Source: Streptomyces sp. NBC_00236 | GTDB taxonomy: Bacteria > Actinomycetota > Actinomycetes > Streptomycetales > Streptomycetaceae | Reading direction: 5' to 3' | Length of the DNA stretch: 64,000 nt | Assembly (NCBI RefSeq): GCF_036195045.1 | Contig: NZ_CP108100.1 | Coordinates: forward strand, 6,820,001 to 6,884,000 | In this document: positions 44,298 through 52,946 of the stretch, one piece after another | Layout of the letters: every line of letters begins with the position of its first letter | How positions within the stretch are numbered: position 1 is the stretch's first letter | Notes under the pieces: generated by a model | Seen by the model: only the letters and a program-made list of their open reading frames with translations | Told to the model about the DNA's origin: nothing | Databases searched by the model: none | Position numbers and translations under genes: made by a program

Positions 44298-44301
<4 letters not shown>
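42331..44301 (+). CDS. siaG: Fused ABC permease (DppC) and ATPase (DppD)
   Basis: 656 residues that join two normal proteins. Residues 1 to ~275 are a DppC permease (FGTDRAGRDVFARVLHGSRY, EAA loop AAEKVIGARRGYIVLKHVAV), and after a linker rich in Ala/Thr, residues ~330-656 are an ABC ATPase: Walker A GESGCGKSI, signature LSGGQRQR, Walker B LLIADEPTTALD, and C-terminal Cys motif CRFAGRCGAATDLC of the peptide-type iron-sulfur-like tail. The same permease-ATPase fusion is known in the sialic acid transporter SiaG of C. glutamicum (recalled). ATG lies one base after the siaF stop. Confidence 0.88.
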
Positions 44302-45301
<1,000 letters not shown>

Positions 45302-45305
<4 letters not shown>

Positions 45306-46237
45306 CCGCCCGAACCCCCCGCTACTCAGGAGTGATCCCGCCCGTCGTCACCCCGCTCACCGCGGACGGCGAGCTCGACCGCCCCTCTCTCGAGCGAGTG
45401 GTGGAGCACCTCCTCGACGGCGGTGTCACGGGGCTCTTCGCCCTCGGCAGCTCCGGTGAGACCGCCTACCTGACGCCCGGTCAGCAGGACGAGGTCATCA
45501 AGGTCATCGTCTCGGCGGCAGCCGGCCGGGTGCCGGTCATCGTCGGCGCCATCGAGACCACCACCAACCGTGCGATCGAGCGCGCCCGCAGCGCGGCCAC
45601 GCTGGGCGCCGACGCCGTCGTCGTCACCGCGCCGTTCTACACCCGCACCAGCGACCAGGAGATCGACCGGCACTTCCGCGACGTCGCCGCCGCGGTCGAA
45701 CTGCCGGTCCTGGCGTACGACGTACCGGTCTGCGTGCACAGCAAGCTGACCCCGGAGCTGCTCCTGCCGCTCGCCGCAGACGGAGTGCTGGCCGGCGTGA
45801 AGGACTCCAGCGGGGACGACGGCTCGTTCCGCCAACTGGCCATCGGTGCCCGCGAACTGCCGGACTTCTCCGTCCTGACCGGGCATGAGCTGGTCGTCGA
45901 CGCGATGATGCTCGGCGGCGCCGACGGCTCGGTCCCGGGGCTGGGCAACGTCGACCCGCACGGGTACGTCCGCCTCCACCACGCCGCGGTCACCGGCGAC
46001 TGGGCAACGGCGAAGGCCGAGCAGGACCGTCTCGTCGCGCTCTTCGACATCATCCGGGCCGCCCGCCCCGGCACCGCGTCCGCCACGGCGGCCGGACTCG
46101 GCGCCTTCAAGACCGCGCTGATGCTGCGCGGGGTCATCACCACCAACGTGATGAGTCCGCCGATGCGCAGGCTGGACGCCGCGGAGACGGCGGCGGTCGC
46201 CGACTGCCTCGACCGCGCGGGGCTCTCCCGGGTCTGA
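45302..46237 (+). CDS. Second NanA-like lyase (DHDPS/NAL family)
   Basis: 311 residues. Schiff-base Lys167 is in AGVKDSSGDDGS, catalytic Tyr139 in LAYDVPVCV, and the carboxylate loop is FALGSSGETAYL. It parallels the nanA protein throughout and differs mainly at the C-terminus. Co-translated with the ABC importer, so it should act on the imported substrate, either Neu5Ac or a modified/related keto acid such as Neu5Gc or a KDG-like sugar. Last gene of the operon, followed by a strong terminator. Confidence 0.85.
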
Positions 46238-46251
46238 CCCCCGGACAGGAG

Positions 46252-46293
46252 AAGGTCCGGCCGACAGCTTCGTGCTGTCCGGCCGGACCTTTT
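46252..46293. terminator. Rho-independent terminator between sia operon and chaplin
   Basis: AAGGTCCGGCC-GACAGC pairs with GCTGTCCGGCCGGACCTT (one bulged base, 5-nt loop) and is followed by TTTT. It can serve both converging transcripts. Confidence 0.85.
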
Positions 46294-46309
46294 CGCGTGC
46301 GGGGCTACA

Positions 46310-47173
46310 TCACTTCTGCGCGGCGCGGCTGCGGCGCATCAGCAGGCCGCCACCGAGCACGAGGGCGGCACTGGCGCCACCCGCGATGCCCAGGTTGTCG
46401 TTGGCACCGGTGTGCGCCATCTGCGGCGGCTTGTGGTGCTTCGGCGGGTTGTGGTGCCAGCTGTGGGTCGGCGGGTTGTGCGGGTGCCACGTGTGGGTCG
46501 GCGGGTTGTGCGTGGGCGGGTTGTGGGTCGGGGGGTTGTGCGTGGGCGGGTTGTGGTGGTGGCTGGGCGGGCAGTTGTGGTCGTGGTGGTGCGTCGGCGG
46601 CTTGTGCGGCTTCGGAGGCTTCGGCGGGTGGTGGTGGCCGGGCTCGCAGGCGCAGTCGTGATCGTGGTGGTGGTGGTGCGTCGGCGGCTTGTGCGGCTTC
46701 GGGGGCTTGTGGGGGTGCGGGGGCTTCGGGGTGTCGACACCGCCCGACTCGTTCTCGCACTCGTTGCCGAAGGCGGGGTTCAGCGCACCGATCACGTTGA
46801 TCGTGTTGCCGCAGACGTTGACCGGAACGTCGACCGGAGCCTGGATCAGGTTGCCCGACAGCACGCCGGGGGAGCCGGCCGCGACACCGTCGGCGTCCGC
46901 GCCCTGGGCGTCGCCGGCCTCGGCGCCGTCGCTCTCGTTCTCGCACTCGTTACCGAATGCCGGGTTCAGGGCACCGATCACGTTGACCGTGTTGCCGCAC
47001 AGGTTGACCGGGATGTGCACGGGCACCTGCACCGCGTTGCCCGAACCCACACCGGGCGAACCGATCGCGGCACCGTCGGCCGAGGCGTCGGCGAACGCGT
47101 AGCCGCCGGAGGCGGTCAGGATGCCTGACGCCGCCGCCATGACGAGCACGCTTTTACTCAAGGCTTTTCGCAT
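46310..47173 (-). CDS. Long chaplin, two chaplin domains, His/Pro-rich linker, cell-wall sorting tail
   Basis: 287 residues. A signal peptide ends near residue 28. Chaplin domain 1 spans ~31-80 (Cys59, Cys77) and domain 2 ~91-142 (Cys121, Cys139), each with the VNVCGNT..NVIGALNPAFGNEC pattern. Residues ~148-250 are a Pro/Lys/His linker with about 31 His, repeated NPPTH units and three extra Cys (174, 176, 201). A sorting signal MAHTG (252-256; LAxTG is usual), a hydrophobic stretch and RRSRAAQK follow. Sortase would anchor it to the aerial-hypha wall as a nucleus for short chaplins. ATG 47173 has GGAAGGG 5 nt upstream. Confidence 0.9.
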   Translation of the reverse strand: MRKALSKSVLVMAAASGILTASGGYAFADASADGAAIGSPGVGSGNAVQVPVHIPVNLCGNTVNVIGALNPAFGNECENESDGAEAGDAQGADADGVAAGSPGVLSGNLIQAPVDVPVNVCGNTINVIGALNPAFGNECENESGGVDTPKPPHPHKPPKPHKPPTHHHHHDHDCACEPGHHHPPKPPKPHKPPTHHHDHNCPPSHHHNPPTHNPPTHNPPTHNPPTHTWHPHNPPTHSWHHNPPKHHKPPQMAHTGANDNLGIAGGASAALVLGGGLLMRRSRAAQK

Positions 47174-47533
47174 GGTTGCCCTTCCTTAGGACATTACGCG
47201 CGGGCAGTATTGACCCGCATTTCATTCATCAGGCGGTCCAGCAACCGTCGGGCCTGCCATTCGTACTGGGTGGGCGTCCCGTCGGGCGAGCTTGACGACA
47301 CCCATAACGAGGCAAAAGCGAGAGGGAAACGTGGAATCAGTGAGAATCCTGTGATCACTCGGACGGACTACGAATGCGCGTTCGCCCGGAGTTTTCGTTT
47401 CACGTTGACCGGGCCTTTTCGTACGGGCGTCCGTGCGCCCCCGGCATTCGGGTGAATGGGGATAACCAAACGTCCGGAAGCCGGTTGGTCAGTGCGCTCC
47501 GGTACGGGGCATCCAGTACGAGAAGGGTTCATC
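47174..47533. other. 360-bp divergent promoter region, chaplin/rodlin
   Basis: No convincing gene. It holds the divergent promoters of the long chaplin and first rodlin; only the rodlin promoter (47462-47488) could be assigned. Confidence 0.6.
47462..47488 (+). promoter_or_regulatory. Sigma-BldN-like promoter of rodlin 1
   Basis: ATAACC, 15-bp spacer, GGTTGG, followed by TCAGTGCGCTCCGG. Same layout and downstream sequence as the other two rodlin promoters. Confidence 0.65.
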
Positions 47534-47935
47534 GTGATCAAGAAGGTCCTGGCTACGGGCGCCGTCGCCGCCTCCATCCTCGGTCTCGGCGCGACGCAGG
47601 CGATGGCCATTGGCGACGCCGGCGGCACGACCTCCGTCAACGGCAACGGTGCCTCGCAGTCGTTCGGCAACGCCGAGACGCACGGCGACGGCAGCCCGCA
47701 GTTCGGCCTGGTCCAGGGGTCGCTGAACAAGCCCTGCATCGGCCTGCCGGCCAAGGCCAACGTCGGTTCGCTGATCGGCCTCATCCCGATCGCGGTCCAG
47801 GACGTCAACGTCCTGTCCTCCCCGCAGAACCAGCAGTGCACCGAGAACTCCACCCAGGCCAAGGGTGACGAGCCGCTGTCGCACATCCTGTCCGGCATTC
47901 CGGTTCTCTCCGGCAACGGTGCCGGCAACAGCTGA
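47534..47935 (+). CDS. Rodlin (RdlA/RdlB family), copy 1
   Basis: 133 residues. Signal peptide of about 26 residues ending AMA, then the rodlin core GGTTSVNGNGASQSFGN, QGSLNKPCIGLPAKANVGSL and the conserved VLSSPQNQQCTENSTQAKGD with two Cys. Rodlins organise chaplin fibrils into the paired rodlet layer on aerial hyphae and spores. GTG 47534 has GAAGGG 6 nt upstream. The frame upstream to 47456 lacks a signal. Confidence 0.93.
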   Translation: MIKKVLATGAVAASILGLGATQAMAIGDAGGTTSVNGNGASQSFGNAETHGDGSPQFGLVQGSLNKPCIGLPAKANVGSLIGLIPIAVQDVNVLSSPQNQQCTENSTQAKGDEPLSHILSGIPVLSGNGAGNS

Positions 47936-47947
47936 TCCAGCTGTCAA

Positions 47948-47991
47948 CAGGCCCGGGCCTTCGGCGTTTCCCGTCCGGTGGCCCGGGCCTG
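47948..47991 (+). terminator. Hairpin terminator after rodlin 1
   Basis: CAGGCCCGGGCC / GGCCCGGGCCTG, 12 perfect base pairs with a 20-nt loop, 12 bp after the stop. Confidence 0.7.
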
Positions 47992-48223
47992 CTGCTGCCC
48001 ATCGCGGGTTCGCCCGGGACGTCGGGCCCGACCTCAGCGGTAACAGCACGTGACCGAAACTGCGTCATTCGGGCGGATTCGGAAGAATCTCCTCGATGAA
48101 GAGTTTCGCTTACCGTCTGAAATCGTTACGAATTACAGCGGCGGAGTTACGAGTGATCAGGACCGCGCTCGTGCGGCACGAAAGTCGTGGCCGCTCCGGA
48201 CTCCGTCGAAGAAAGGGTTGAAA

Positions 48224-48457
48224 GTGAAGTACACCAAGATCGCCGCCGTCGCCGCCGGAACCCTCATGGCGATGGGTGCCGCTGCTCCGGCCTTCGCCGA
48301 CTCCGGCGCCGAGGGTGCGGCCGTGCACTCCCCGGGCGTCCTGTCCGGCAACGTCGTGCAGGTTCCGATCCACGTGCCGGTCAACGTCTGCGGCAACACC
48401 GTGAACGTCATCGCGCTGCTGAACCCGACCTTCGGCAACACCTGCGCCAACGTCTGA
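48224..48457 (+). CDS. Short chaplin
   Basis: 77 residues: signal peptide to about residue 27 (AFA), then one chaplin domain with HSPGVLSGNVVQVPIHVPVN and the Cys pair in VCGNT and GNTC. This is the secreted, self-assembling amyloid type (ChpE-H class) that coats aerial hyphae and lowers surface tension. GTG 48224 has AAAGGG 7 nt upstream. Confidence 0.92.
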   Translation: MKYTKIAAVAAGTLMAMGAAAPAFADSGAEGAAVHSPGVLSGNVVQVPIHVPVNVCGNTVNVIALLNPTFGNTCANV

Positions 48458-48898
48458 TCGACGCTCGCCGAACCCGTTCGGCGCCGGTCTGCCCCGGATC
48501 GCATTCCATGCGATCCGGGGCTTTCCTCTTTTCTGCGTTCCGTCCCGGGAGTTCGCAGCCCTCCTCGATGCGGCGGAACGGCCGAGGGCCTTCCGCCGGC
48601 CCGGGGCGCGGTGCGCCGGCGGCTGGGGGCGGACATCCGGCGGGTGCGCAGGACGGAGTACCGACAGTGCACCACCGAATCGTGTCCGCTGTCCCCCCTC
48701 GCACTCGAATCGGTGATTAGTCATGCAACTTTCCGAAGTCTCGGGAAAGCGGCCGGAAGAAAAAGACGGACTGTCCAGTTGCCCGGCCGCAATCGGATCG
48801 TTATCCAGAGGGAAAGCGGCAGAAGTCACAGCTAAAGAAGGCTGGTGCGGCGCGGGGACGCGACCGAAACGGATGCCGCTGCAGAAGGGAACCCGAAA
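48458..48898. other. 441-bp gap between short chaplin and a small secreted protein gene
   Basis: Contains the chaplin terminator (48491-48532) and, from about 48700, a region of lower GC that probably carries the promoter of the next gene. No gene recognised. Confidence 0.6.
48491..48532 (+). terminator. Rho-independent terminator after short chaplin
   Basis: GCCCCGGATCGCAT / ATGCGATCCGGGGC, 14 perfect bp with a 3-nt loop, followed by TTTCCTCTTTT. Confidence 0.9.
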
Positions 48899-49189
48899 GT
48901 GAAGTACGCGAAGACAGCTGCGTTCGTTGCCGGTTCCGTGGTCGCTCTCGGAACGGCTGCTCCCGCCTTCGCCGTTACCAACGCCACGGCCCCCAGCTTC
49001 AGCCTCGACGGCGGTGTCAACCAGGTGGTGGCCGCGGCCCCGCAGGCCGTCGACCCGGTCGTCGACACCGTCGGCGGTGCCGCCGAGTCGCTGCAGAAGG
49101 ACGGCACGGTCACCAAGGTCGCCGGCCAGGCCACCGGTGCCGCCAAGGGTGCCGCCCCGCTCATGGGCGGCCTCCCGCTCGGCGGCTGA
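48899..49189 (+). CDS. Small secreted protein of unknown function in chaplin/rodlin cluster
   Basis: 96 residues. The signal peptide (KYAKTAAFVAGSVVALGTAA, cut after AFA) is very similar to that of the short chaplin. The mature part (~70 residues) is Val/Ala/Gly-rich, without Cys: APSFSLDGGVNQVVAAAPQA, then amphipathic VVDTVGGAAESLQ and a Gly-Leu end. No chaplin or rodlin motif. GTG 48899 has GAAGGG about 9 nt upstream. Its setting suggests an aerial-surface component; I do not recognise the family. Confidence 0.8.
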   Translation: MKYAKTAAFVAGSVVALGTAAPAFAVTNATAPSFSLDGGVNQVVAAAPQAVDPVVDTVGGAAESLQKDGTVTKVAGQATGAAKGAAPLMGGLPLGG

Positions 49190-49299
49190 CCCGTCCCCAC
49201 GACGGCGGTTCCCGCCTCGTCACGAGGCGCGCGCGTATCTCCGGTGCCGCGCATTCCGTGACCGTACGGATCGCGGAAACACCGTTCGAGTGAAGCGCC

Positions 49300-49326
49300 A
49301 CAACCATTTCCGCCACCGCGAGTTGA
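49300..49326 (+). promoter_or_regulatory. Sigma-BldN-like promoter of rodlin 2
   Basis: ACAACC, 15-bp spacer, AGTTGA, followed by TCAGGTCGCTCCGGAC. Confidence 0.65.
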
Positions 49327-49377
49327 TCAGGTCGCTCCGGACAGGCGGGCAACAGAAAACCCCAGAAGGGCTTTTTC

Positions 49378-49788
49378 ATGATCAAGAAGATTATGGCCTC
49401 GGCAGCCGTCGCTGCTTCGATCGTCGGCGTCTCCGCCGCGGCCGCCCCCTCGGCGATGGCGATCGGGAACGAAGGGGGCACCACGTCGGTCAACGGCAAC
49501 GGCGCCGTCCAGTCGTACGGCAACTCCGCCACCCACGGCGACTGGAGCCCGCAGTTCGCGCTCATCCAGGGCTCGCTCAACAAGCCCTGCATCGCGCTGC
49601 CGGCCAAGGCCAACGTCGGTTCGCTGATCGGTGCCATCCCGATCGCGGTCCAGGACATCAACGTCCTGTCCTCCCCGCAGAACCAGCAGTGCACCGAGAA
49701 CTCCACCCAGGCCAAGGGTGACGAGGCTCTGTCGCACATCCTGTCCGGGATCCCGATCCTGTCCGGCAACGGCGTCGCCAACGACTAG
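49378..49788 (+). CDS. Rodlin, copy 2
   Basis: 136 residues with the same architecture as copy 1: signal peptide to AMA, GGTTSVNGNGAVQSYGN, NKPCIALPAKANVGSLIG, SSPQNQQCTENSTQAKGDEA. A block of about 129 bp (49597-49725) is almost identical at DNA level to 47744-47872 in copy 1. ATG 49378 has GAAGGG 7 nt upstream. Confidence 0.93.
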   Translation: MIKKIMASAAVAASIVGVSAAAAPSAMAIGNEGGTTSVNGNGAVQSYGNSATHGDWSPQFALIQGSLNKPCIALPAKANVGSLIGAIPIAVQDINVLSSPQNQQCTENSTQAKGDEALSHILSGIPILSGNGVAND

Positions 49789-49821
49789 TCGTTCCGAGGC
49801 GCCCGCGCCTCCTGGATCACC

Positions 49822-49884
49822 CGTGGGGCCGACCCGTCCTCGTGGCAGCCGGAGTTCCGGCCGCCCGGACGTGTCGGCCCCACG
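49822..49884 (+). terminator. Hairpin after rodlin 2
   Basis: CGTGGGGCCGAC / GTCGGCCCCACG, 12 bp, enclosing an inner GCCGG-AGTT-CCGGC stem; 33 bp after the stop. A long-loop structure without T-run. Confidence 0.55.
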
Positions 49885-49990
49885 TCGTGTGCCGAGGCGT
49901 GGCCGGGAGCTCCCCCGAAAGGACGGGTCCGCTGGGCCGGTTGCCGTAGTGGCGGCGGAGGCTCACCGCCGTACCGGGTAGGGCCCCCTC

Positions 49991-50185
49991 ATGGACCAGC
50001 ACGACAGTCAACGACGGCGGGACCCGCATCGGTACCCGCAGGACGGCACACCGATCTACGACCGCCTCCTCGCCGAGTGGCAGGCGGCGGCCCGCGGCGA
50101 CACGGCACCGCCGGGCGGCGCGGAGCCCGGACATCCCGGCGCCGGCGGCCTCGTACCCGGAGCGCGTACCTCCGGGGAGAGGTAA
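49991..50185 (+). CDS. Small hypothetical protein between rodlins 2 and 3
   Basis: 64 residues, polar and without signal peptide or Cys. The middle GTPIYDRLLAEWQAAARGDT resembles the YDRLLAEW motif of short Streptomyces proteins of unknown function (recalled). Codon use is typical of the host (high GC3). No strong ribosome-binding site is seen. Function unknown; probably unrelated to rodlet assembly. Confidence 0.55.
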   Translation: MDQHDSQRRRDPHRYPQDGTPIYDRLLAEWQAAARGDTAPPGGAEPGHPGAGGLVPGARTSGER

Positions 50186-50224
50186 CGAACTCACGCCGGA
50201 TCGAACCCGTTTGAGTGGAACCGC

Positions 50225-50251
50225 GGAACCGATGCCTCCGTAAGAGGTTGA
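50225..50251 (+). promoter_or_regulatory. Sigma-BldN-like promoter of rodlin 3
   Basis: GGAACC, 15-bp spacer, GGTTGA, followed by TCAGTACGTTCCAGAAC. Confidence 0.65.
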
Positions 50252-50290
50252 TCAGTACGTTCCAGAACGGAACGCTCCGAAAGGTGAAGC

Positions 50291-50704
50291 GTGATGAAGA
50301 AGATGATGGCCGGCGCAGCAGTGGCCGTGTCCCTGGTCGGTATCTCGGCCGCCGCGGCCCCCTCGGCCATGGCGATCGGGAACGAGGGGGGCACCACGTC
50401 GGTCAACGGCAACGGCGCCGTGGACTCGTTCGGCAACAGCGTGACCCGGGGCGACGGCAGCCCGCAGGTCCAGCTCGTCCAGGGCTCGCTGAACAAGCTC
50501 TGCGTCGGGGCCCCGATCAAGGCCAACGCGGGTGCGCTCGTGGGCATCCTCGTGCCCGTCGCGGTCCAGGACATCAACGTCCTGTCCTCCCCGCAGAACC
50601 AGCAGTGCGCCGACAACTCCACCCAGGCCAAGGGCGACGAGGCCCTCTCGCACCTGGTGAACGGCATCCCGGTCCTCTCCGGGAACGGCATCGGCAACAA
50701 CTGA
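50291..50704 (+). CDS. Rodlin, copy 3 (divergent)
   Basis: 137 residues. Signal peptide and GGTTSVNGNGAVDSFGNSVT match the other copies, but the middle differs: NKLCVGAPIKANAGALVGIL in place of NKPCIxLPAKANVGSLIG, while SSPQNQQCADNSTQAKGDEA is kept. GTG 50291 has GAAAGG about 6 nt upstream; ATG 50294 is the next codon. Probably functionally diverged from copies 1 and 2. Confidence 0.92.
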   Translation: MMKKMMAGAAVAVSLVGISAAAAPSAMAIGNEGGTTSVNGNGAVDSFGNSVTRGDGSPQVQLVQGSLNKLCVGAPIKANAGALVGILVPVAVQDINVLSSPQNQQCADNSTQAKGDEALSHLVNGIPVLSGNGIGNN

Positions 50705-50715
50705 TCCCGGACACA

Positions 50716-50755
50716 CACCGCGGGCGGCCCGGAAGCTACCGGGCCGCCCGCGGTG
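50716..50755 (+). terminator. Strong terminator after rodlin 3
   Basis: 17 perfect base pairs (50716-50732 with 50739-50755) and a 6-nt loop, 12 bp after the stop. Confidence 0.85.
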
Positions 50756-50779
50756 CGTGGGTGAGGCGCCGAGCATGAG

Positions 50780-50812
50780 GATGCCCACCGCTCCACGGGG
50801 GCGGTGGGCATC
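50780..50812 (-). terminator. Terminator after DUF5949 gene
   Basis: GATGCCCACCGC / GCGGTGGGCATC, 12 perfect bp with a 9-nt loop, 17 bp past the DUF5949 stop; back to back with the rodlin 3 terminator. Confidence 0.75.
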
Positions 50813-50828
50813 GTCGTGCCGGGAGCGG

Positions 50829-51329
50829 TCAGCCCAGGCTGCGTACGGGGAGGACGCAGTGGGCGGAGCTCGCGATGACCTCCGGGTCGCCCGCGAACAG
50901 GCGCAGCTCCTCCTCGCCCACCGGGAGCCCGGGCGCCCCCTGCGGCCACGGCCGGGTGGCGAACATCGCGTGCACCTCACCCTGTGCGGTGGCGGCCGCC
51001 AGCCACTGGGGCGGCACGGGGTACTGGGCCTTGAAGTGAGGCAGTGTCAGGACGGCCTGGCCCGCCTGGACGAGGAGCTTCACCGGCAGGCCGGGCGTCT
51101 CGTCGGCGCGCACCGTGCCGCCACCGGCCGGGAGTCCGCAGCGGTCCAGGGCGATGCGCATGGCGGCCTCGCCGACCGCGGGCCCTTCCGATCCGTCGCC
51201 CAGCGAGTAGGCGAGCAGGAAGGCGACGTCGTGCCCGTCGTGGGGGTGCTCGCCGCTCCAGCCGATCAGGATGAGCGTGCCCAACTGGGCCTGGGTGAAC
51301 GTGCCGGGGGCTGTCTGGGGGGAGGTCAT
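50829..51329 (-). CDS. DUF5949 family protein
   Basis: 166 residues, cytoplasmic. The sequence LGTLILIGWSGEHPHDGHDV, FLLAYSLGDGSEGP, then TLPHFKAQYPVPPQWLAAAT and the end SSAHCVLPVRSLG match what I recall of the Streptomyces-restricted DUF5949 family. No catalytic motif. ATG 51329 is preceded by TAGGGT 7 nt upstream (a leaderless arrangement). The frame is open upstream but without family similarity. Confidence 0.75.
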   Translation of the reverse strand: MTSPQTAPGTFTQAQLGTLILIGWSGEHPHDGHDVAFLLAYSLGDGSEGPAVGEAAMRIALDRCGLPAGGGTVRADETPGLPVKLLVQAGQAVLTLPHFKAQYPVPPQWLAAATAQGEVHAMFATRPWPQGAPGLPVGEEELRLFAGDPEVIASSAHCVLPVRSLG

Positions 51330-51457
51330 GTCCGGCACCCTAACCGTCCGCGACCGGCTGATCTCCATGCGTATCACCCGATCGAGGGACGGTGGGTGAT
51401 ATTCCGGCTGAAGGGCTCCGTTCCGGCGCACCGGAACGGAGCGCCCTGATAAATCCG

Positions 51458-51488
51458 TTGACGCCGCCCGGCCACCGCGGGCTATCGT
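51458..51488 (+). promoter_or_regulatory. Candidate promoter of small ORF and rsgA
   Basis: TTGACG 51458-51463, 19-bp spacer, TATCGT 51483-51488. The spacer is at the long end. The region 51330-51691 otherwise holds only the 23-codon ORF. Confidence 0.45.
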
Positions 51489-51557
51489 GTGCGGCGTGAC
51501 GGACGGCGGAGAAGACCGCCGGTGCCGAACCGTGTGAAACCGGAGGTGAGGACATTG

Positions 51558-51629
51558 ATGACTGTCGCCGCGATGGGCGCTGCCCACAAGCCGAAGAGCA
51601 TCGTTCCCACCCCCGTGGCCACCGGCTGA
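51558..51629 (+). CDS. 23-residue ORF upstream of rsgA
   Basis: ATG 51558, with a TTG immediately before it, and a consensus GGAGGT 10 nt upstream, better than the signal of rsgA itself. The peptide starts MTVAAMGAAHKPKSIVPTP, is basic in the middle and ends in Gly. It ends 62 bp before rsgA. It may be a leader peptide that controls rsgA translation or a real microprotein. Confidence 0.45.
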   Translation: MTVAAMGAAHKPKSIVPTPVATG

Positions 51630-51691
51630 CCTTCCTCAGAACCTCTGCGCCGCAGTGCGCACCGCCGGGGCCACCCTGTGAAGGGTTTCCC

Positions 51692-52873
51692 TTGTCTTTC
51701 CCGTCTTCCTCTTCCCTTTCCTCCTTCTCCACTCTTCAGGGCTCCTCGTCGTCGCATCCCCTGTCCGCCTACGGCTGGGACGACGACTGGGCGGCCGAGT
51801 TCGCCCCGTACGCCGAACAGGGGCTGCTGCCCGGACGCGTGGTGCGGGTCGACCGCGGGCAGTGCGACATCGTCACCCCGCAGGGCACGGTGCGCGCGGA
51901 CACCGCGTTCGTCGTGCCCCGAGACCCGATGCGGATCGTCTGCACGGGCGACTGGGCGGCCGTCGACCCCGACGGTGACCCGCAGTTCGTCCGTACGCTG
52001 CTGCCGCGGCGCACGGCCTTCGTCCGCTCGACCTCGTCCAAGCGTTCCGAGGGCCAGGTGCTCGCCACCAACGTCGACCACATCGCCATCTGCGTCTCGC
52101 TGGCGGTGGAACTCGACCTGGGCAGGGTGGAGCGGTTCCTCGCCCTGGCCATGTCCAGTGGCGGCGGCGACGCGCTGCTGCGGGACGCGGCATCGGCCGG
52201 GGACGGCGTCGCCGAGACCCTCGTCGTCCTGACCAAGGCCGACCTGGTCCCGGACGCCGTGACCTTGTCCCACCTCGTCCAGGACGTCGAGCGCCTCGCG
52301 CCTGGCGTGCAGGTGCTGCCCGTCAGCTCCGCGACCGGTGAGGGCGTCGATGTGTTCTCCGCGATCGTCTCCGGGGGTACGAGCGTGCTGCTCGGTGCCT
52401 CGGGTGCGGGCAAGTCCACGCTCGCCAACACCCTGCTCGGGCAGGACGCGATGGAGGTGCGGACCACCCGTGACGTGGACGGCAAGGGCCGGCACACCAC
52501 CACGACCCGCAACCTGCTGGTCCTGCCCTCCGGCGGCGTCCTGATCGACACCCCGGGGCTGCGCGGGGTCGGCCTGTGGGACGCGGAGACAGGCGTCGGC
52601 CAGGTGTTCTCCGAAATCGAGGAGCTGGCCGCGCAGTGCCGGTTCCAGGACTGCTCCCACGCGGCCGAACCGGGCTGCGCGGTGCTGGCGGCGATCGAGG
52701 ACGGAACGCTGCCCGAGCGGCGCTACGACAGCTACCGCAAGCTGCTGCGCGAGAACCAGCGCATCGTCGCCAAGACCGATGCGCGGGTCCGGTCCGAGAT
52801 CCGCCGGGACTGGAAGCGCAAGGGGGCGGAGGGCCGGGCCGCCATGGAGGCGAAGCGGGGCCGCGTGCGGTAG
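51692..52873 (+). CDS. rsgA: Ribosome small subunit-dependent GTPase A
   Basis: 393 residues, circularly permuted GTPase: G4 TKAD (181-184), G5 SSA (212-214), then G1 GASGAGKST (235-243) and G3 DTPG (286-289). The C-terminal zinc site is Cys316, Cys321, His323 and Cys329. An N-terminal OB fold binds 16S rRNA (DRGQCDIVTPQGTVRAD). It checks late 30S assembly. The start is the rare TTG at 51692 with GAAGGG 6 nt upstream; the first 22 residues are mostly Ser and probably disordered. Confidence 0.92.
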   Translation: MSFPSSSSLSSFSTLQGSSSSHPLSAYGWDDDWAAEFAPYAEQGLLPGRVVRVDRGQCDIVTPQGTVRADTAFVVPRDPMRIVCTGDWAAVDPDGDPQFVRTLLPRRTAFVRSTSSKRSEGQVLATNVDHIAICVSLAVELDLGRVERFLALAMSSGGGDALLRDAASAGDGVAETLVVLTKADLVPDAVTLSHLVQDVERLAPGVQVLPVSSATGEGVDVFSAIVSGGTSVLLGASGAGKSTLANTLLGQDAMEVRTTRDVDGKGRHTTTTRNLLVLPSGGVLIDTPGLRGVGLWDAETGVGQVFSEIEELAAQCRFQDCSHAAEPGCAVLAAIEDGTLPERRYDSYRKLLRENQRIVAKTDARVRSEIRRDWKRKGAEGRAAMEAKRGRVR

Positions 52874-52946
52874 CCGGAGCACCCCTGGTCGACGTCCGAA
52901 AACCGCGAGTGCGGCCCGGGTCCGGTGGCGCACACTGGACGGTGTG

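Noticed and set aside
46480..46720. Direct repeats resembling a CRISPR or VNTR array
   Set aside because: They encode the NPPTH and PPKPHKPP repeats of the chaplin linker in frame; there are no regular spacers and no cas genes.
47210..47455. 81-codon plus-strand frame before rodlin 1
   Set aside because: No ribosome-binding site, composition unlike a secreted or cytoplasmic protein, and it overlaps the divergent promoter region.
48050..48223. Upstream extension of the short chaplin frame
   Set aside because: A 58-residue hydrophilic stretch before the signal peptide would block secretion; GTG 48224 with its AAAGGG signal is the start.
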